Below are positions 43,901 to 61,995 of a stretch of 64,000 nucleotides of DNA, piece by piece; positions within the stretch are counted from its first letter, which is position 1; the number at the start of each line of letters is the position of its first letter. This stretch comes from Chryseobacterium herbae. Lineage in GTDB: Bacteria; Bacteroidota; Bacteroidia; Flavobacteriales; Weeksellaceae. The DNA is taken from assembly GCF_025154075.1 (NCBI RefSeq), contig NZ_JAOAMU010000003.1:273713-337712 (forward strand), read 5' to 3'. Below the pieces are notes generated by a model. It made no database searches. It saw only the letters and a program-made list of their open reading frames with translations, and was not told where the DNA came from. The translations under genes were made by a program, and so were the position numbers.

Positions 43901-46900
43901 GTGTATTTCTTTTCCCAATCATATATTCCATCATTTCCAAAAACGTTTCCCTTAGAGAATGCCTGCAGAAACTCTATAAGTGAACTGGAAGAAATTGTAT
44001 GGATGGAACTGAAAAATTCAAAGTCTCCATTTTCGTTTTTTCTTAAACCCCAGGAGTCTGAAAAGATCGTATATTCAGCAAACAAAAACCAATGATCACC
44101 ATAATCATTATTCGCTAATATGGTATCTACAGACAGAAAATTGAATATATCTTCCAAACACTCAAATCCATTACATAAACTATAAAACTGAATGAAATCT
44201 TCGGGAAGTTTGCATCCTATTTTATGTTCCAGTTCTACTATTTTATTATCTGCTGCGGGATTTAATATTTTAAACCCGTGATATGAATTCTTTATTTCAA
44301 TTTGCTTTAATAATTCCTGCATTGTGAAGAATGATTGTATTAGTTGAGGTACTATTCTGCCTGGTGATAATTTTTAATTTTTATATTAATCAAACAAATA
44401 TGTAATACTCCAATGATCCACCAGATTGGAATTTTAAAGAGTAGATACAAAACATTAAACCCATCGACGGTTTCAAATTTATTGTGGACATTGTTTAGTT
44501 CAATTTGAGTAGAAATTCCGGGAGCAAGAATGAGAAAAAACAGTCCAATAATTATTTTGTTTAATTTAAGCCATTTCTTTTTGATCAGAATATACAGAAT
44601 CAGATTAATAATGATCAAAATTAGAAAATCAGAATAGCTGAAAAATGTAAATGGTTCGGCTGGTTCTCTAAAAACAATCTTCATAGTTTATAATTAATAG
44701 CTTGGTCTAATACAGGATAATTACATTTTCTCAAAATATTTACCCTTGAACTGATATCGGATTTTTTTATCGGTGATTTTGTAATTTTCAAGAATTAATG
44801 GAATACTGATGATCTTGTTTTTGGGATCATATTCAATATTATAATTGCTGATTTCATTATCCCTGTTGGAGGATGCCGTAAGATCCACTTCATAGCCCAG
44901 CTGATTTTTAATTCCACTTTGGGTTTTGATCAACTTTGCATTATGATTGAGTTTTCCGTCATCAATAGAAAAGACTTTGATGTTGTGATAACTCAATCCT
45001 GAACTTAATATGGCTTTATTTTGAGCGAGATAATATTTTTTGTTTTGCGAAAGGATATCATTCATCTGATAATAAAAAGATTGTGCATCACCTTCAGTTT
45101 CTATTTCCGTGGCTTCAGAATAGACTTTTTTGTTTGATTCATACTGAAAAACATTCCTAAAGTAATGCATCGTTCCACCGGTCCATGTGTCCCATGAATA
45201 AATCCTGAACTTTCCATCTTCAGAAGTGGTCATGATTAATCCGTTTTTTTTAAGAACTTTGAAATCATAGTGTAAGGTCTCGGAATTTGATCCGGTATAT
45301 TTCAGAAGCAGTTTTTCAAATTTTAGATTGGCCGCAGACAGAGAATCATAATCCTCTGTAGTACCTTTGTTTTCGGGACTTATTTTTTGAAAAACAGTAT
45401 TTAATTGTTGCTCAATCTCAGAAGTTTTTTGAGCGAATGCAAAATGAGATGCTAATAAAAACAGTAAAAGTCCAAATATTTTTTTCATAGTATAATGATG
45501 TTCTATTGCTGAACCATATCATCAGCGATTCTGAATTTTATTTTTTTACCTTCAATTGAAACACATTTCCTTCCGGATCCGTCCCGTCGCATAGCCAGAA
45601 ATTATAATTTTCGAAGGTTTTGATCTCTCGCATTTCAGTATTTTTTGAAATCAATTCATTCCTCGCCGATTCTATATCTACATCAATTTCAAAAACGAGT
45701 TTTGTATTATTATCAAACTGATAACCGGGTTCTATTTCCTCTAGATACAGATCCCCGATTTTATGAAGCCCTATATTGACGGCTCCTGCATTCAAAAGAA
45801 CCCAGCCGGAATCTTCTTCAATTACTTTTAAACTGAAGTGTTCAACATAGAAATTTTTAAGCAATTCAACGTTTTGAACATACAGGATGATGGTGTCAAA
45901 TCTTGCCTTCATGAATTCATTTTAAGGAAAGTAAATATAACGAAAAACCACTCTGGAAAATAGAACGGCTTTGATATTGTACACGGTTGCTGCTTAAAAT
46001 AAAGGTTCTCCGTTTAAATCTGTCGTCAGGACCTCACTCATATAATTAAAGAAAGGACGCATGGCCAATAAGGTGAGAAGGACTTCTTTCTGAAAACTGT
46101 CTGATAGAACTTCCTTGTCCGTAAATTTCCTCATCACAACATATTGTTTTTTTCTGATCAGATCAATGGCAGGATGATTTTTATCAAAACCTCTCGGAGC
46201 TGTTTTTACAGCATCACCTTCGATTTCGCCGAAGTATTTTTTGAAAGTTTCATCAGAGGTGATCTTGTCAATTTCTGTGGTACTAATTTCATATTCTTTA
46301 CGAATACGAAGTAGATCTTTAGCTTCCGGACCCCAGAATCCGCCACCTACAAAACTGTTTCCAGGCTCCAGTTGAATATAATACCCACCTCTCAACATCG
46401 GTTTTGAACGGGAAAAGCCAACCCCGAAATTGTTTTTATATGGCGTAGGATCCTTAGAAAAACGGACGTCCCTGTAAATTCTGAAAATATGAATGCCTTT
46501 TAAGTTATCATGTTCCTGAAGCTCGTTGTAAATGTCCGTGAAAAAAACTTTGTTGTTTTTGATCACCGAATCAAATTCCGGTTTGTGCTTTGTAAACCAT
46601 TCACGGTTGTTGTTCTTTTCAAGTTGTTTAAGGAATTCAAATGTTTTTTTCATGGTGTCTTTCATACAATTTTGTTTTTTTTAGTCCGTGATTATTAATT
46701 CTAATAGTGGGAGAATTTAATTGCCAATCCGGAAGATGATTATACAGCTCATTGGTTAGTTTTTCTATTCCAAGTGTGTAACTATTGAATTCATAACTAT
46801 TTTTGTCGGTAATTATTTCCAGACCTGTTTCGCTTCTGTGATTGGAAATTGGAATACTAAATGAATGTACTGAAATAATTTCATCCCACTTGATAAGCTC

Positions 46901-49900
46901 CAATGGGTTCTTCTGCTTATTGTAAAATCCTTCATTTGTATATTGAAAACTCCCATCCGATTGCTCCAGTTCATCGATCTCTTTTTCAATAGAATCATAA
47001 TCATCTTTGTCACTAGGAAAATATAATTTTGCGCCTGAAAAGCAAATAGTAACGAAACAAATGAAAATAATGAGATAAGATATTCCTTCACTTTCAAAAA
47101 CAGGATAGTTAAGAAAAGTCAGAACTAAAAGTATACAAGTAATTAGAAGTATTTTTTTCATTCAAAATATACGTTAATTTTTATATTTAACAAGGTTCAA
47201 GCGGTCAAAGTTAGTGTGAGCAGTGTCGATTCTACATTGCAGGGACAGTTTTTACTGCCTGGTAAATTTGCTGAAATACATATACCAATTCCACTCCCAG
47301 GATTCTCCATGATCATCTGAAAAAGCCTGGCTCCAAACAGGATTTTCAAGATCTCTTACATCCCAGCGAAAAACAACAATGATTTCCTTTCCATTAAAAG
47401 TATCCTTTGTGAAAAAATGTCCAATATGATTGTCAAATGAACCCACAACTGCCGGCTGTAAAACTCCCTCATTGGAATCAGCCCAATAAATACTCCACAA
47501 TTTTGTTTTTGGGTTAAAGAGTCTAACAGACATTCCTTCAAAAGGACTTCCATCAAAGGTTGCCAGATAATTGTCTATGTTTCCTATTCCATTTAAAACC
47601 TTGTACATTTCCTGGGTAGATTCAAATTCGATCCATTCTGTGCAATGATCTAATTTTGTTTTTAACTTTTTATTGTGCAGTTTCCATTTCCCTTCATAAA
47701 AGTCAAAATCATGATTGGAAGATTTTTCAGATGCCGTAATTATCAATGTTCCCTCGGAATCAAAGTTAACTTTTGGAATTTCTATACTGTCTTTGTTGAT
47801 CATTTTTTTTGGTGTTTTAAAGTTTTTTAAGCCTCCTTTTCAATAACAAATCCATGAGACCGAAGATACTCATCCATATCCACATCGAAAGGAAAATCAA
47901 AGCCGTTATCCATATCAAACACTCCACCAGCACCATCTGAAGATTCTAAAAATCCGATCATCTTAGACTGGGTTTGTTCTTTGGCATTTCTCCAGCAGTT
48001 CATTAGGAAGTCACTTTCCAAACCGAACTGGTTTTCCCAATAATGAGCGTAATCCAATTGATTATCTTCATCAAGATAGGCAGAATAATCAATATTATTT
48101 TCATTAAGCACCTTTTTGCATAATTCCTGAACATCAGTAGAGGAGTAGTCTTCAAAGGAATGCTCTTTCAAATGAAGCTCTGCCATCTGAATAGTTTTAT
48201 CCGGAGAGTAATATTCATAATTGGGCAAAGCAAATAAAAAGCTTAGCGGGCTTGAAGCATAATAGTACAAACTGATTACCTCAATTTTTTTATCATCTTC
48301 CCTGAATTTATATTTTGAACTTAAAACATCGATCAGGAATTGAGTGACTGTTTTTTCTCTGGGCAGTAGAAAAGTGTTTTTAAAGGCTTCATCAATTTTT
48401 GTTTCTATTTTCATGTCTTGTTCACTTTTTTGTGGTTGTAAAAATAAAGAAACCGTTCTGGAAAATGGAACGGCTTTATCTTATTTCACCTATTTTTTAT
48501 TGTTGATAAGCGAAATGCTTTTTAGTATAGTAATTACTGTCTAAGTTGCTTATCGTAGTATTTCTGTGTTCTGCTATACCATAGTGAAAATCCAGCAATC
48601 ATTAATGCGATCCCTATGACTGATAAGATGAGCATGGGAATCGTTGTATATACATTAATATTTTCGTGATTTTTCTTTAGATTTTTCTCAATATGAAAGG
48701 CTTTATCACCCAACAATAAATTATCTAGTTCAAATGCTTTCAGTTTTTCATAATCTTTTTCAAAATCCTCTTTGTTACTTATTTTTGAATACTCCGGTTC
48801 AGAGATTTTTAAAGTATTTTCTATCCCGTAATTGACTTTTATTTTTATTCGAAGCATTTCAATTTTCTCGTCCAGAATGATTCTTTTCGAATCACTCTGA
48901 GATTTTTCCAAAAGAATTTTTGAATGATTTATGTTACTATTGATAATACTGTTCTCAAAGGATTGTTGATTATTTACGAAAATATAAATTGCTAGTGCGA
49001 AAATGGCCAATCCAAAGATGGATATGAATTTGTATAGATTGTCAGTGGGGATGTCCGGAGTCTTAAACATGGAGTTTGGTTTTATTAAGTATAACGAAAT
49101 TTTGAGAGTATATTTTATACAGATTTATTTATTGCACAAAGTACGGAGGCTTTATGAAACTGGAAAGGTATTTATTTTCATTGGCCTGCACTAGTAGAAA
49201 GCACACTTTCGTTAATATCTGCCGCTTGTATGCTTTTAATAGCTGAGCTGGTGAGAGACGTTGTACTTCCACCGATGATGTATAACTTATTGTTGTATAC
49301 TTCCGCTGCAGCGTGTCTTCTGGGAATCATATTGGATGATAACTGATGTAACTTATTGGTTACAGTATCAAAATAGGCCAGGAAAGTTTGATTATTAAAA
49401 CCGCCTACAATAAAAATTTTATTACCGGCTACAGCTAATGCGTGTCCGGATATACCAACAGGCATCGTATATTTATCGATCCAAAGATTAGTATTGAGGT
49501 CGTATACATTGATCAGACGAGATGGGGTCCCGTTAAAACCACCAATGACATAAAGCTTATCATTAACAATTTTGCCTTTTGCTTCTCTGGCTGTGGGCAT
49601 ATTGGGTAATGGATTCCAGGTATTTGAAGCAATATCATAGTACTGGAATTTATTAGAAAATACAGTGGTTGCCGCTCCATTTAGTCCGCTGCCACCAAAC
49701 ACATATATCTTGCCATTATAGATTGCTGAACCTGAATTCCCTGTATAGGAATGATTAACAGCCCCCTTCGTTATTGTATTGGTTTCAAGGTCTACAATTT
49801 CAAGATGGCTGTTTCCCCAACCGTTAAAAATATAAATTTTATTATTGTAAGTCTCTGAATTAGCAAATCTTTTGGGAAGTAGCGTAGAATTGAGAACACT

Positions 49901-52900
49901 CCAGCTGTTATTGGTAATGTTATATTTTTCAACATACTTTGCATCACTTGCTTTTTCCTGATACCCATTGCTCACATAAATATGATCATTCACGATTACA
50001 CTGGTTGTGGCACCTCTGCCTGCAGACATATTGGCGAGATTTTGAAAATGAAGTATTTGTGCGTGAGCTGACAATAAACTCAAAAATGAAAGGAGTAGGG
50101 CATATAATTTCATAAATCAATTGTTTTTTTGTTTTTTACAAAAGACAAGAATAAGGTTTACCCTATTTCTTTTTTGTTTTTACAGAAATGCTTTACTTTT
50201 TTTCATTCAAATATAAGTAGTCACCTTTAATCAATGATTTAGAAAATCCTTCCATTCTCACTTGTAAAATCAAAGGCATTGGAATAATATCCAACTTTCT
50301 TTTTACTTCCAATTTAGTGAATGAATCAATTAGTATTTGTAATTCATCTTTTTTATAATTACTGAATGAATTATAGATAGCATCATCCATTTTTTCAAGT
50401 TGAATACTTTTAATGATTTCATTCTTTTTGTTTTTATCCCATTTTTCGAGTCTTGATACGAGATCTATTCTATCAATGAAGTAATTATAAATATATTTTT
50501 TTAAATCAGCAGTTTCAATCAGTTTGTCAATTAAAATTTTATTTTCTTCAGTTGGATAGGCTACCGGAGGTGGTCCAGCCTGAGCAAATGAGTTTAAACT
50601 TAAAAGGAAAATTAATAGATAGAATCCATTTTTCATAGTTAAATCTTGTTTTTCTAATTTTGAATAATAACTGCTTTTGTAGGTAAGTAATTGTCTATTT
50701 TGCTTCTTTCGATAATTTCAGTTTCAATTTTTTTGAAATCATTTGTCAGCAATGGAATTTTAGCGTTTTCATCATGTTTGTATATTTTTGAATTCAGAAT
50801 TTTCATGATGTTCATAAATTCATTATTCATAAATGGCTCAATAAAGCAAAGACTGTAAATTTTTCCTTTAAATGTGTAGGAAATAAATTTTGGGTTTCCT
50901 GCGAAGTATTCATTCTTATTGAGTTGTTTTTGTTTGACAAAAGATTCAATATTTTTGTTTGCCAACGAATTTATTTGGCTGATTTCTTCCAAAGTTAATT
51001 GATATTGGAAATAATTTTTACCATCCCAGCTATCTGAATAGACAGTTAAATTTCCTTTCTTATCTATTGTTGTATAAGATTTTATTTCAATTTTATTATC
51101 TGATATTAATTCGTAATCAACGATTTTTAAATCATTAACGAGAAGTTTTTGTGAAAATAAATTTAGGGCTAAACATATAAAAATAAGTAATGTGAGTTTT
51201 TTCATTGTTATTGTAAGTTTGATGCAATTTATACTGACGGTTAGGACTATTTTATTAGTGCTATGTGAAGAGACTTTGCAGATCTAAATTTGGACTTGAT
51301 CTTTACCAATACAATATTAGCTAGAAGTACTATTTAAAACTTCGTTTGGCTTACAAATTTAGCATTCATTGTTAGTATAAATTCCCATGTCAGCGTAGGG
51401 AAATTCTATTATTTATACAATTCTCGTTCAATAAAATTATTATTTTTCTTAAAACTTTCCTGTGCCCGCTGTTCTTTTCCTTTAATGAGATCCCGTTTTG
51501 TAAGTGGACTTCCATTAGCATCAGAAAATAAGGTTTCTGACATTTCTGAGGAACTGTGCATGACCCTTATGTTTTTTGCGGGATCTTTTTTATATTCACT
51601 CCAGAGTTGATTAAACTTTTCATTGGTCACAAAGATTTCTTTCATACTTGAACTGATTATTAAGGGCTCATAATTGAGTTTTTTACTTCCAACCAGATTG
51701 AAAATATGATCCCCTTTATCATCTCCGACACTTAAAATTAAACCGGGAAGACCACAAAATTTGTAAGGTCCGTCCTGTATTTGAATATCATTCGTGAACC
51801 AGGCGATCCAATTTCTTCCGCCAAAAGTGGTGGTTGCTTTTTGAACCTTAAAACCTTCAATGGTTTTTGTTTCCGGAATAATAGTCCAGTTTATTTTATT
51901 CTGCTCTTTTAAAGCGATGTTGCTGGCACTGATAGACGTATGATAAATCGTTTCTAAATTGGGATAGTCCTTGGAAACCCGGAAATTAACCTTTGTCTGT
52001 TTAACTTTTCTCATATCAAAGATCATAGATTGAGAAGCTTTTCCTCGCTCAAATTGTGCTTTAAAAAGGGAATCTCTACTGATTAACAAGGCACTGTAGA
52101 AGTTGGAACCCTCTTTGGTAATATCAAGATTCATGATTTCTTTTTCAACGTTTTCCTTGTTTAAAGAATCCATTTTAAAAGAATATTCATAGGTAAATCT
52201 TTGATTTTGAGCAAATACTAAAGAAGTTGTGAAAATAAAAATTAGTAGGATAGTGAGTTTTCTCATTTTTGATTGATCGTTTTAAATAGAATTTTTGTTT
52301 TTAAATGGCCATAACTAAGATGCTTTCGCCAGCGAGGGAAAGTATGCTTTTATTTATTAAAGTTTCCTGAAATGATAGCGTTTTCCATTGAGTCTACAAT
52401 TTCAGAAAGCGGAATTGCAAATATTCCTGCATCTCCTTTATCAAATTCCTTTTTCCAATAAGAATATCCATCTGTTTCAAGCGAGTCGGGTATTTTACGG
52501 GTATCATTTTGTAACTTGGTGACACTTTTATTTAAAGCTTCTTCCGATATAGGAATATGACTGAGATTTTCTGAAAAGCCTGTAGGACTGCTAGGGTTTT
52601 TCATCTTCAGACCACTAACGGAAATATGAATTACTTTTCCAGTTGCAGGATATTCCTCAATCTTTAAAATTTTAAGGGTAGACTTTTCTTCCATAGGACG
52701 GGTTTTGTATTTCCATTCCTGACCTACACTGTATTTCATATCGTTTTTTGTACAACCAAGGAAGAATAGTGGTACTGTTGCTATTAAAGTATATAATTTA
52801 ATCATGAATCAATTGGTTTTTTTAGTTTTTTACAAAGATGGAAACATGATGATATAAGGGCAAAATTACGAAACTCGGCTCACATATATTTTTCACTATC

Positions 52901-55900
52901 GTAGTTTGTATTTGGTTTAAAACAGAGTTATTTATAATCAAATACTTTCTCCGTTGCCTACAAACAAACTTGTTTTTGTTAAAATCCGTTCTCAGCAATT
53001 CTTATGCAAATTACGGGAAACAAAATACGACTATGTTTAGTTTCATACAATAGGGTTTGTAATTCAATATGATCATAAGCTAAGATTTATGATGCAATTC
53101 TTATTTCACATTTTATCAGTAGTTATCATTCCACAGGTTCTTGCCTGATATCTCGTATGGATTTTAAGTTTTTTTGAATTGATCATTTGTCGTGTAATTA
53201 TGCGACAAATGTATTGTGAAATTTTAAATTGTCAATCTTTTATATGACAATTTTGTCAACAAATTAGCTGACATTTGGTTTATGACCAGAGCGAAATTAA
53301 AGATTGAATTGGGTAAGCAAATTGTTATGCTTCGTCAGCAGAAGGGCTGGAGCCAGTCTGATCTTGCCCGTGCGTGTAACAAAGATCGTCAGGCTATTGA
53401 AAAACTGGAAAACGGTAAAGTAAATCCTACACTTTATACTTTGCTTGAAATAGCCAATGCGTTGGAGGTTTCTTTGCCGGAGCTGGTGGATTTGGGTTGA
53501 TGTGTAAATTTTATTAATTGCTTTGATAAAAGAATGTCAACCATACAGAAACTGTCTAAAGGCATAGAAGTTCATCCTCAAGAATTATTTGATTTTAAAA
53601 TAGAATAATAACCAAGCTCCGAAGTCTTCAGACTTTGGAGCTTATTTTTAACTAGATTGTTTTTATTTTATTGGCTCAAAGTCGGGAGACTTGCATTGTA
53701 GGGTTATTATATATAATTAATAGCTTCCCCTTTCTGTTATTTTAACAAATTCCTTATTGTTGTAGAATGTTTCAAAGTGAATAACATATCTATTTAGCGT
53801 ATCAAAAATAATATCATATTTGCTTTTTAAATCAGTATACTTGGGGCTGGAACCTATGGTTGATGATAATTCTCTACCATGTGCAACTATATTACGGTTT
53901 TCAACAATTTCATCAAAAATTGTAATCTCCCTTGGAGTGATTAAAAAAGTTACTATGCCAAATGTTTTTGTTAATTGATTAAATGATTTACCCCAAATAT
54001 TTTGTAAGTATTGATCAACAAATGTTTCATTAAAAATGGCAACATCATTACTTTCTGATAATAGAAAGATATCTGACGCTTTATCCAGGAATTTTTTAGA
54101 ATTACAATCGCGAATTGTTTGAAGGCTAGAGGATAAAGCAATTGTCAAAAATTTATTTTCGAAATGCCCATAAAGAATATTTTTACTCTTAATTGACGAT
54201 AATGTTCTTATAGATAATTCCTTAAATGTATACTCAATACAAGAATATAAACTAACATAAAAAAGGCCTTTTAGTATTTTATTTTCTATAGGTTCATTGG
54301 CAGGAGGTATTACAGCCAATTCATTTGACTTAATAATATTTAGAAGGCTATTGGTTTCATTAAACCTATCGAGAATATCTGAAATTAAATTTCTATAAGG
54401 CATTAGGAAAGTTTACATAAAATTTCTGACATGATTAATTCTACCATTCAATTTATTTCTTGAATTTGTTGCACCGGTAGTTAAGCTTTTAAGAATATTA
54501 TCATTTAGTAGAGTTTGAAGTTTTATAGCGGTTATTCTATTTTCTTGATTTTCCTTAATAAGATCGGCAACGCCAACTGCGATAGCTTCATAAAGAACTA
54601 GTGGAGTGATATTAACTCTATTTCCTCGAACAATTCCATTAGGTAGTAATCTATTTATTATTTTAAAACTTTCATCAAATATTTTCTTTAGTTCGTTTTT
54701 ATTGTCAAATCTTTTAGTTTTCTTCTCCATGTAAGAGTTTAGAAATTCTTTTACACTATGATCAAAAAGATTTCTATCTTCAAAATAAGCAAAAAATTTA
54801 AGAACTAATTCCTCCCTATTACCATTTCTTTCAGATGTTTCAGTCATTTTTACAGATGCAAGAAAATCTTCATTAGTACTACATTTAATTATGAAATCTT
54901 TAAAATCACCTATATAAACACAGTTTCTAATTTCTTGTGGATGTAAAATTACACCGCCAGTATTTAACCTTTCAAATAAATCATAACGTACATTAAAGTC
55001 ACTTTTATCATTTAAAACAGTAACTCTAATAGGCCTTGTAAAAAACATTTGCTGAACAGACATTGGTAAATCTTCAAAGTACTTACCATTCATTGAGCTC
55101 AGTTTTTCTAAGCCTGCGAGTTTAAGTTTTTGAGATTTAGCATTTGTTCTTAATCTTGTTGGTTCATCTCCAATAAAATTAACTACAGTTGTCAATCTTT
55201 GTAATCCGTCAATAACTTCCCAGGTTGAATCACTATTGGTTGCCATAAATAAATTAGGAACAGGTATACCTAGAAATATAGATTCAATAAGTTGAGATTG
55301 GCGAGTTTCATCCCATATAAAATGCCTTTGATATTCGGGTTGTAACTCAATTTGTTTTTCTGATATCATAAGATAAAGCTGACGAACTGTAATATCATAA
55401 TTATCAAAGGAAACAGTTCTTCTATTTTTGTCTAATTGTTCTTGTATGGTCATTATATTAGAATACAAATTATTTTAATTATAGCTATATATATAAATAT
55501 ACAAACTTTTTTAATGTATGCAAAATTATAAATTAAGTTAAGTAGTTATAAAGATAGGGAGTATTTATTGGAGGTTATTACTTAGATTTGTTATTAGTAT
55601 ATAACTAAGGTTTAAAAAATGAAGGGATCTTTAAATTAAAAACAAAAAACTACGAAACCTTTCGTTAGGTAGTATGGAGTGTACTTGCAAAAAAAATAAG
55701 AGAGTCTTTTTAGGACTCTCTTATTAATTTTAAAGATTATTTGGATTAAACATAAGGTTATTACCAGCCCAATAAGTTGATTTTATCACCAAAAGTCTAT
55801 CGTCACTATCTATAAATTTTATAAAATGATCTCTCAAGGCCTCAGTGCTATTGTCAAAATATTTAAAACACCAAACAGATTCTAAAACTCTTTTTGCTCC

Positions 55901-58900
55901 ATATTTTTGTAATTCGGCGTACAAAGTTTGATAATCTTTATTTTTGATCAAATCATAACTTAAATAGTACAATGTATCTTTCATAAGATATATTTTATAC
56001 TCAACAATCCGAGTGAGATTTCTCGGTGATTGAAGTTTTATAAATTTTCCTATATTTGAGGTCTCAATTCGGATATCAGAAATTTAAAGGTATTCAATTC
56101 ATTACCATTTTAGTATTCTCAATTTTTATTCCATTATTGATTATTTCTAAAATGGTCTTTTTTTTTACCTATAATGTGACAAATTTTCATTGAATTAATT
56201 TTTTCTGTAGACTTTTTGATAGTTTTTTTTAAGGCAGTCTGTTGATTATCAGGTTTTAAGATAAAAGCTTTAGAATGATTTCTTTATAAGTTTTTACGAA
56301 ATTAAAATTTTAAAACAAAAGTTCCTTACGGAAAACCATATTATATAAATCTTTTTAAATATAATAAACAAAAAAACCGCCCTATAAAAATAGAACAGTT
56401 GATATATTAAATTGTCTCAGCGACACGCTGCTACATGATTCCCGGCATTCCACCTCCCATTGGCATAGCAGGTTCAGCGCTCTTCACTTCAGTGATGACA
56501 CATTCACTCGTAAGAAGCATTCCAGATATAAAATTTGTAATGTCTATTTCGGACTTAAAACTTTTCCAGCATATTTCCAGGGAAATGCATAATAGCCAAT
56601 ACCTTTATTTACCTGTCCTGATAGGGTATCGGAGCATTTCGTAATATAATCTTTTATTTTCTCTACATTTTTACTATCCTTCATAAGAGACTGCAAACTT
56701 GAAAGCCATGCTGCATTAACCCCTTGATCTGCCTGATGGTTAGCAAGATATTGCTCAACCTGATTATCGATAGTTTCACCAGGGACGCCACCTCTGTTTT
56801 TATCTTCAGGGGCTCTGCAAATATTAACCGGGTTCCAGGTCACAATGGAGAAAAAACCTCCTACTTTAGTTTCAGGATCATGATCATCAAAAATAAACAT
56901 GGGGGCACCAATTTTTTTCCCATAATCATAAACAGACTGCATCCATGAATTCTTAATAAAATTTTCAACCTGGGAAGTATTATTACAATTTGTTGCCATA
57001 TCCTTCATAAGAGGATTTAATACAAGATTGAGTGTATTTTGGGGTACAATATGTCCTTGATGATCATCAACTAAAGCACCGGGCCCATCAACGGTTATCT
57101 TTTGGTAGATAAAATTTTTTGGTTTGTTCTTACTATCCAGCTCAAAAGAGTGAAACTTAAGGGGCTGTTGCACGCGATAAACGGCATTGTAGCCATGTAT
57201 CCTGCTATCATCTCCTGCCATAATAATTGAGTTTTAATACTTTTTACCTACTCTCTACAGTTTTCGGTTTACCTGTTTAAGAAAAGAATTTCTTTATTGT
57301 ATCTGTAAAATTAAGGGAATGTAAGCGCTTATAATACCGTATTTATTACCCAAAAAGAATGTAGGTATTTCTACTAGTGGTGAAATAATAAAATATAAAG
57401 CCCTTTCTTAATTTGAAGACCTCTCCCTTTTTCAAACAGTTAATACATAAAAAAACCGCCCTATAAAATAGAACGGTTAGTATATTAATTTGCCTCGGTC
57501 GCTGACCGTTACATCATTCCAGGTATTCCACCTCCCATTGGCATAGCAGGTTCAGCGCTCTTCACTTCAGTGATTACACATTCAATAGTAAGAAGCATTC
57601 AGAAACAGGAGCTGTATTTTCAAGGGTAACTCTTGTTACTTTCTCTTTTTTATTTATGCATCTCTTTTTCAATTTCTTTAATAAGTTCAATGGCTTCGGG
57701 TTTTGTATTTTGGTCATAAACCCTAATGTTATTCTTACCCAGTCTGACAAGAAATTCAACGGTCTTTTTAAATTTGGGGTCTGAATATGATTTTTCTTCC
57801 GGTTGATCTGCATTTTCTATCATTTTATCAAAACTCTTAAACAGAAAATCATTGTACATTTTATCAACTTCGTTAATTGCCGGTACATATATTTGGTAAT
57901 AATTTAAGATTTTCTGTTTTAATTTTTCGTTTTCAATGTAGCCAATTTTACCGCTTGATTTAAAACCTTCATAATTACCAATATTCATTTTGGGTCCATG
58001 GGAATAAATTGGGAAATTAACTTTATTGTTGGACTTATAAATACTGTCAAGTTGGAGAGGCGTTAATGCTAAAATTTTTTCATACCCTATGTTTGACTCT
58101 TGGTAGGCTTTCCTTTCAATGTCGATATTTTTTATGTCATTCTCCAGATCATTCTTTAAATTACCAAGAAACACGGATGCCTCTTGTTGTTGATGTCTGT
58201 GCTCACTCCAACTGTGTAACCAAATTGAAAGGGTTACAGCAAATACAATAATGAAAATTTCAGTAAGTACTTCTTTTACTTTTTCTTTCAATGAATGTTC
58301 TTTATTGTTCATAGCAGATTGTATTTTTTTTGAGTGTTTTATAATTTCGTCTTGCATGTTTTAGTTTTATAATTCTAATTGTTGGGGGTAGTTATTTTAG
58401 TACGGTATTTAATTCAACCAGTTCAAAGTCGTCATTATTTTGCAGCAGGTGTTTTAATATAGGAATATGTCCCTGTCCAAATAGGAGGACAACGTATTTG
58501 TCAGTGGGTTTGATTTGAGTAATGATATTAGCGTAAACGGCCAAATTCCTCAAATACCAATCAGACACAGATTCTGCACCAATGTAATTCTCTCCAGCAC
58601 CAATTTTTGCATAATATTTTAAGTACAGTGATAAATTTTTCTGCAAAAGTTCTTTTGTGTTGATGTATTTTAATATTCCGGATATTGAATTTTGTTTTGT
58701 CACACCATCGATTTCACGCATAAAGTTATTCGCAGTAGTCCCTAAATCATTTAAAATATATAACTGATTTTTTTCTTTAGCCGTAACAGAAACCAAACTG
58801 TCATGTTTCATTCCATAAAAAATATCTACACAATTGATATGTTTTAAATTTAATTTTTTAGCTAATCTAAAACCAATTTGTTCCCGTTCAGAAACGGTTA

Positions 58901-60345
58901 ATTTGTACTTGTTTTGGGAATATGCATTATACAGACTATCTACTTGCTTTTGTTGATTCAAGGGTTTTTCTATCATCACTTTGTCAGCATTGGTCCGTTT
59001 TAAAATCTCGGTCAGTTCTTCCAGTTCCTTCTGTCTCTTCGGAGCTAAAAAATCGTCAGTCTTTAATTCATACGTATCTAAATGTGGTGTTTCGAAGTGA
59101 ATGGTCCCGATTAATAGAATTTTGGTTTTGTGTTTAGATGTTTGTCCAAAGGTTGTTGTTACTGATAAAAATGTAATTAGAAATGTGAAAATTGTTTTAA
59201 TGAAGGTCATGGTTTTAGTTTAATATTAGTTTTTTTATCGTTGTCGTTCTTCAAAATTGCCACCAAATATTGATCAGTTATTTCTGTCTCTTGAAAGGGT
59301 GTACACCGTGCCACCGCTTGATGCAGCTGCGAACTTCGATAGTTTATATTTTTGGCTAAAGATAAAACTTCTTGCGAGACGGAAAGATGAATTCAATACA
59401 AAATTCGTAATTGCGTGAGACTGCTGTTGAACTGCACCGCCAGTAGCTTTTTCTGATTCATTGTTTTATTGACTTCCTTTTATTAGTCGGAAAAAAACCG
59501 CCCTGAAAAAATAGAGCGGTTAGTATATTCATTTGCTTAGAATTAAAATTTTTCATCAGCACCTTTTTTCGTTGAATTGTATTCAACTAATGTTTGAAAT
59601 GCTTTTTCTAATCTTTCAACTAAAGCTTGGTCTGTACCGAAGTTAAAAGGTGATCTATACTTATTATAGTTGGGTCCACTTATAGAAATATAGTTGTAAT
59701 AATTTCCTTCGCCTGCCCTGTCATAATCACAGTGAGCAAAAAGTTGTTTATTTCCCGAAACAAAAAAATCAGAGTATTCATTCTTCATTCCAGTAACCTT
59801 ATTCAAGTCATAGCTATATTCACAAAATTTACTAGGCCCAGCATATTGGCTTCTATAAACAAAAATCCCGTCTTGATAAGAAACAAAAGTTCGGTCATTA
59901 TAGGTGGCTAAATTTTCTTTCAATTTTCCTGCAATCCAATCCATGGTTTCCTGTTTGGTGGGTTTTGCGGTTTTGTTTTCAGTGGATGGTTTGGTAGATT
60001 TTGCAGTTGTCTTCTTTTGGGCATTTAGACCCATGCTTGCAACTGTTACAAGTAGTACAATTGCCAGCTTTAATTGTCTGGTCATAGTTTTAAGTTTCAT
60101 TGAATGCTTACTACTGTTGTGGGGTGTCTGTTCAGCTTATTTCCCTGTATTCATTTTTAATATTTTTTATAGGATTTCGTTTTTACTAAACGACTTCAAT
60201 AATTTATATGGTTTGCAAATTTATAAATTGTTTTAATTTGCCAAAATAATATTTATTACAGAATGGTCAACCAAAATACACAATAAAAAACCGCTCTATA
60301 AAAATAGAGCGGTTTTTTATATATTGTTGTAAGCTTACACTACTA

Positions 60346-61995
<1,650 letters not shown>
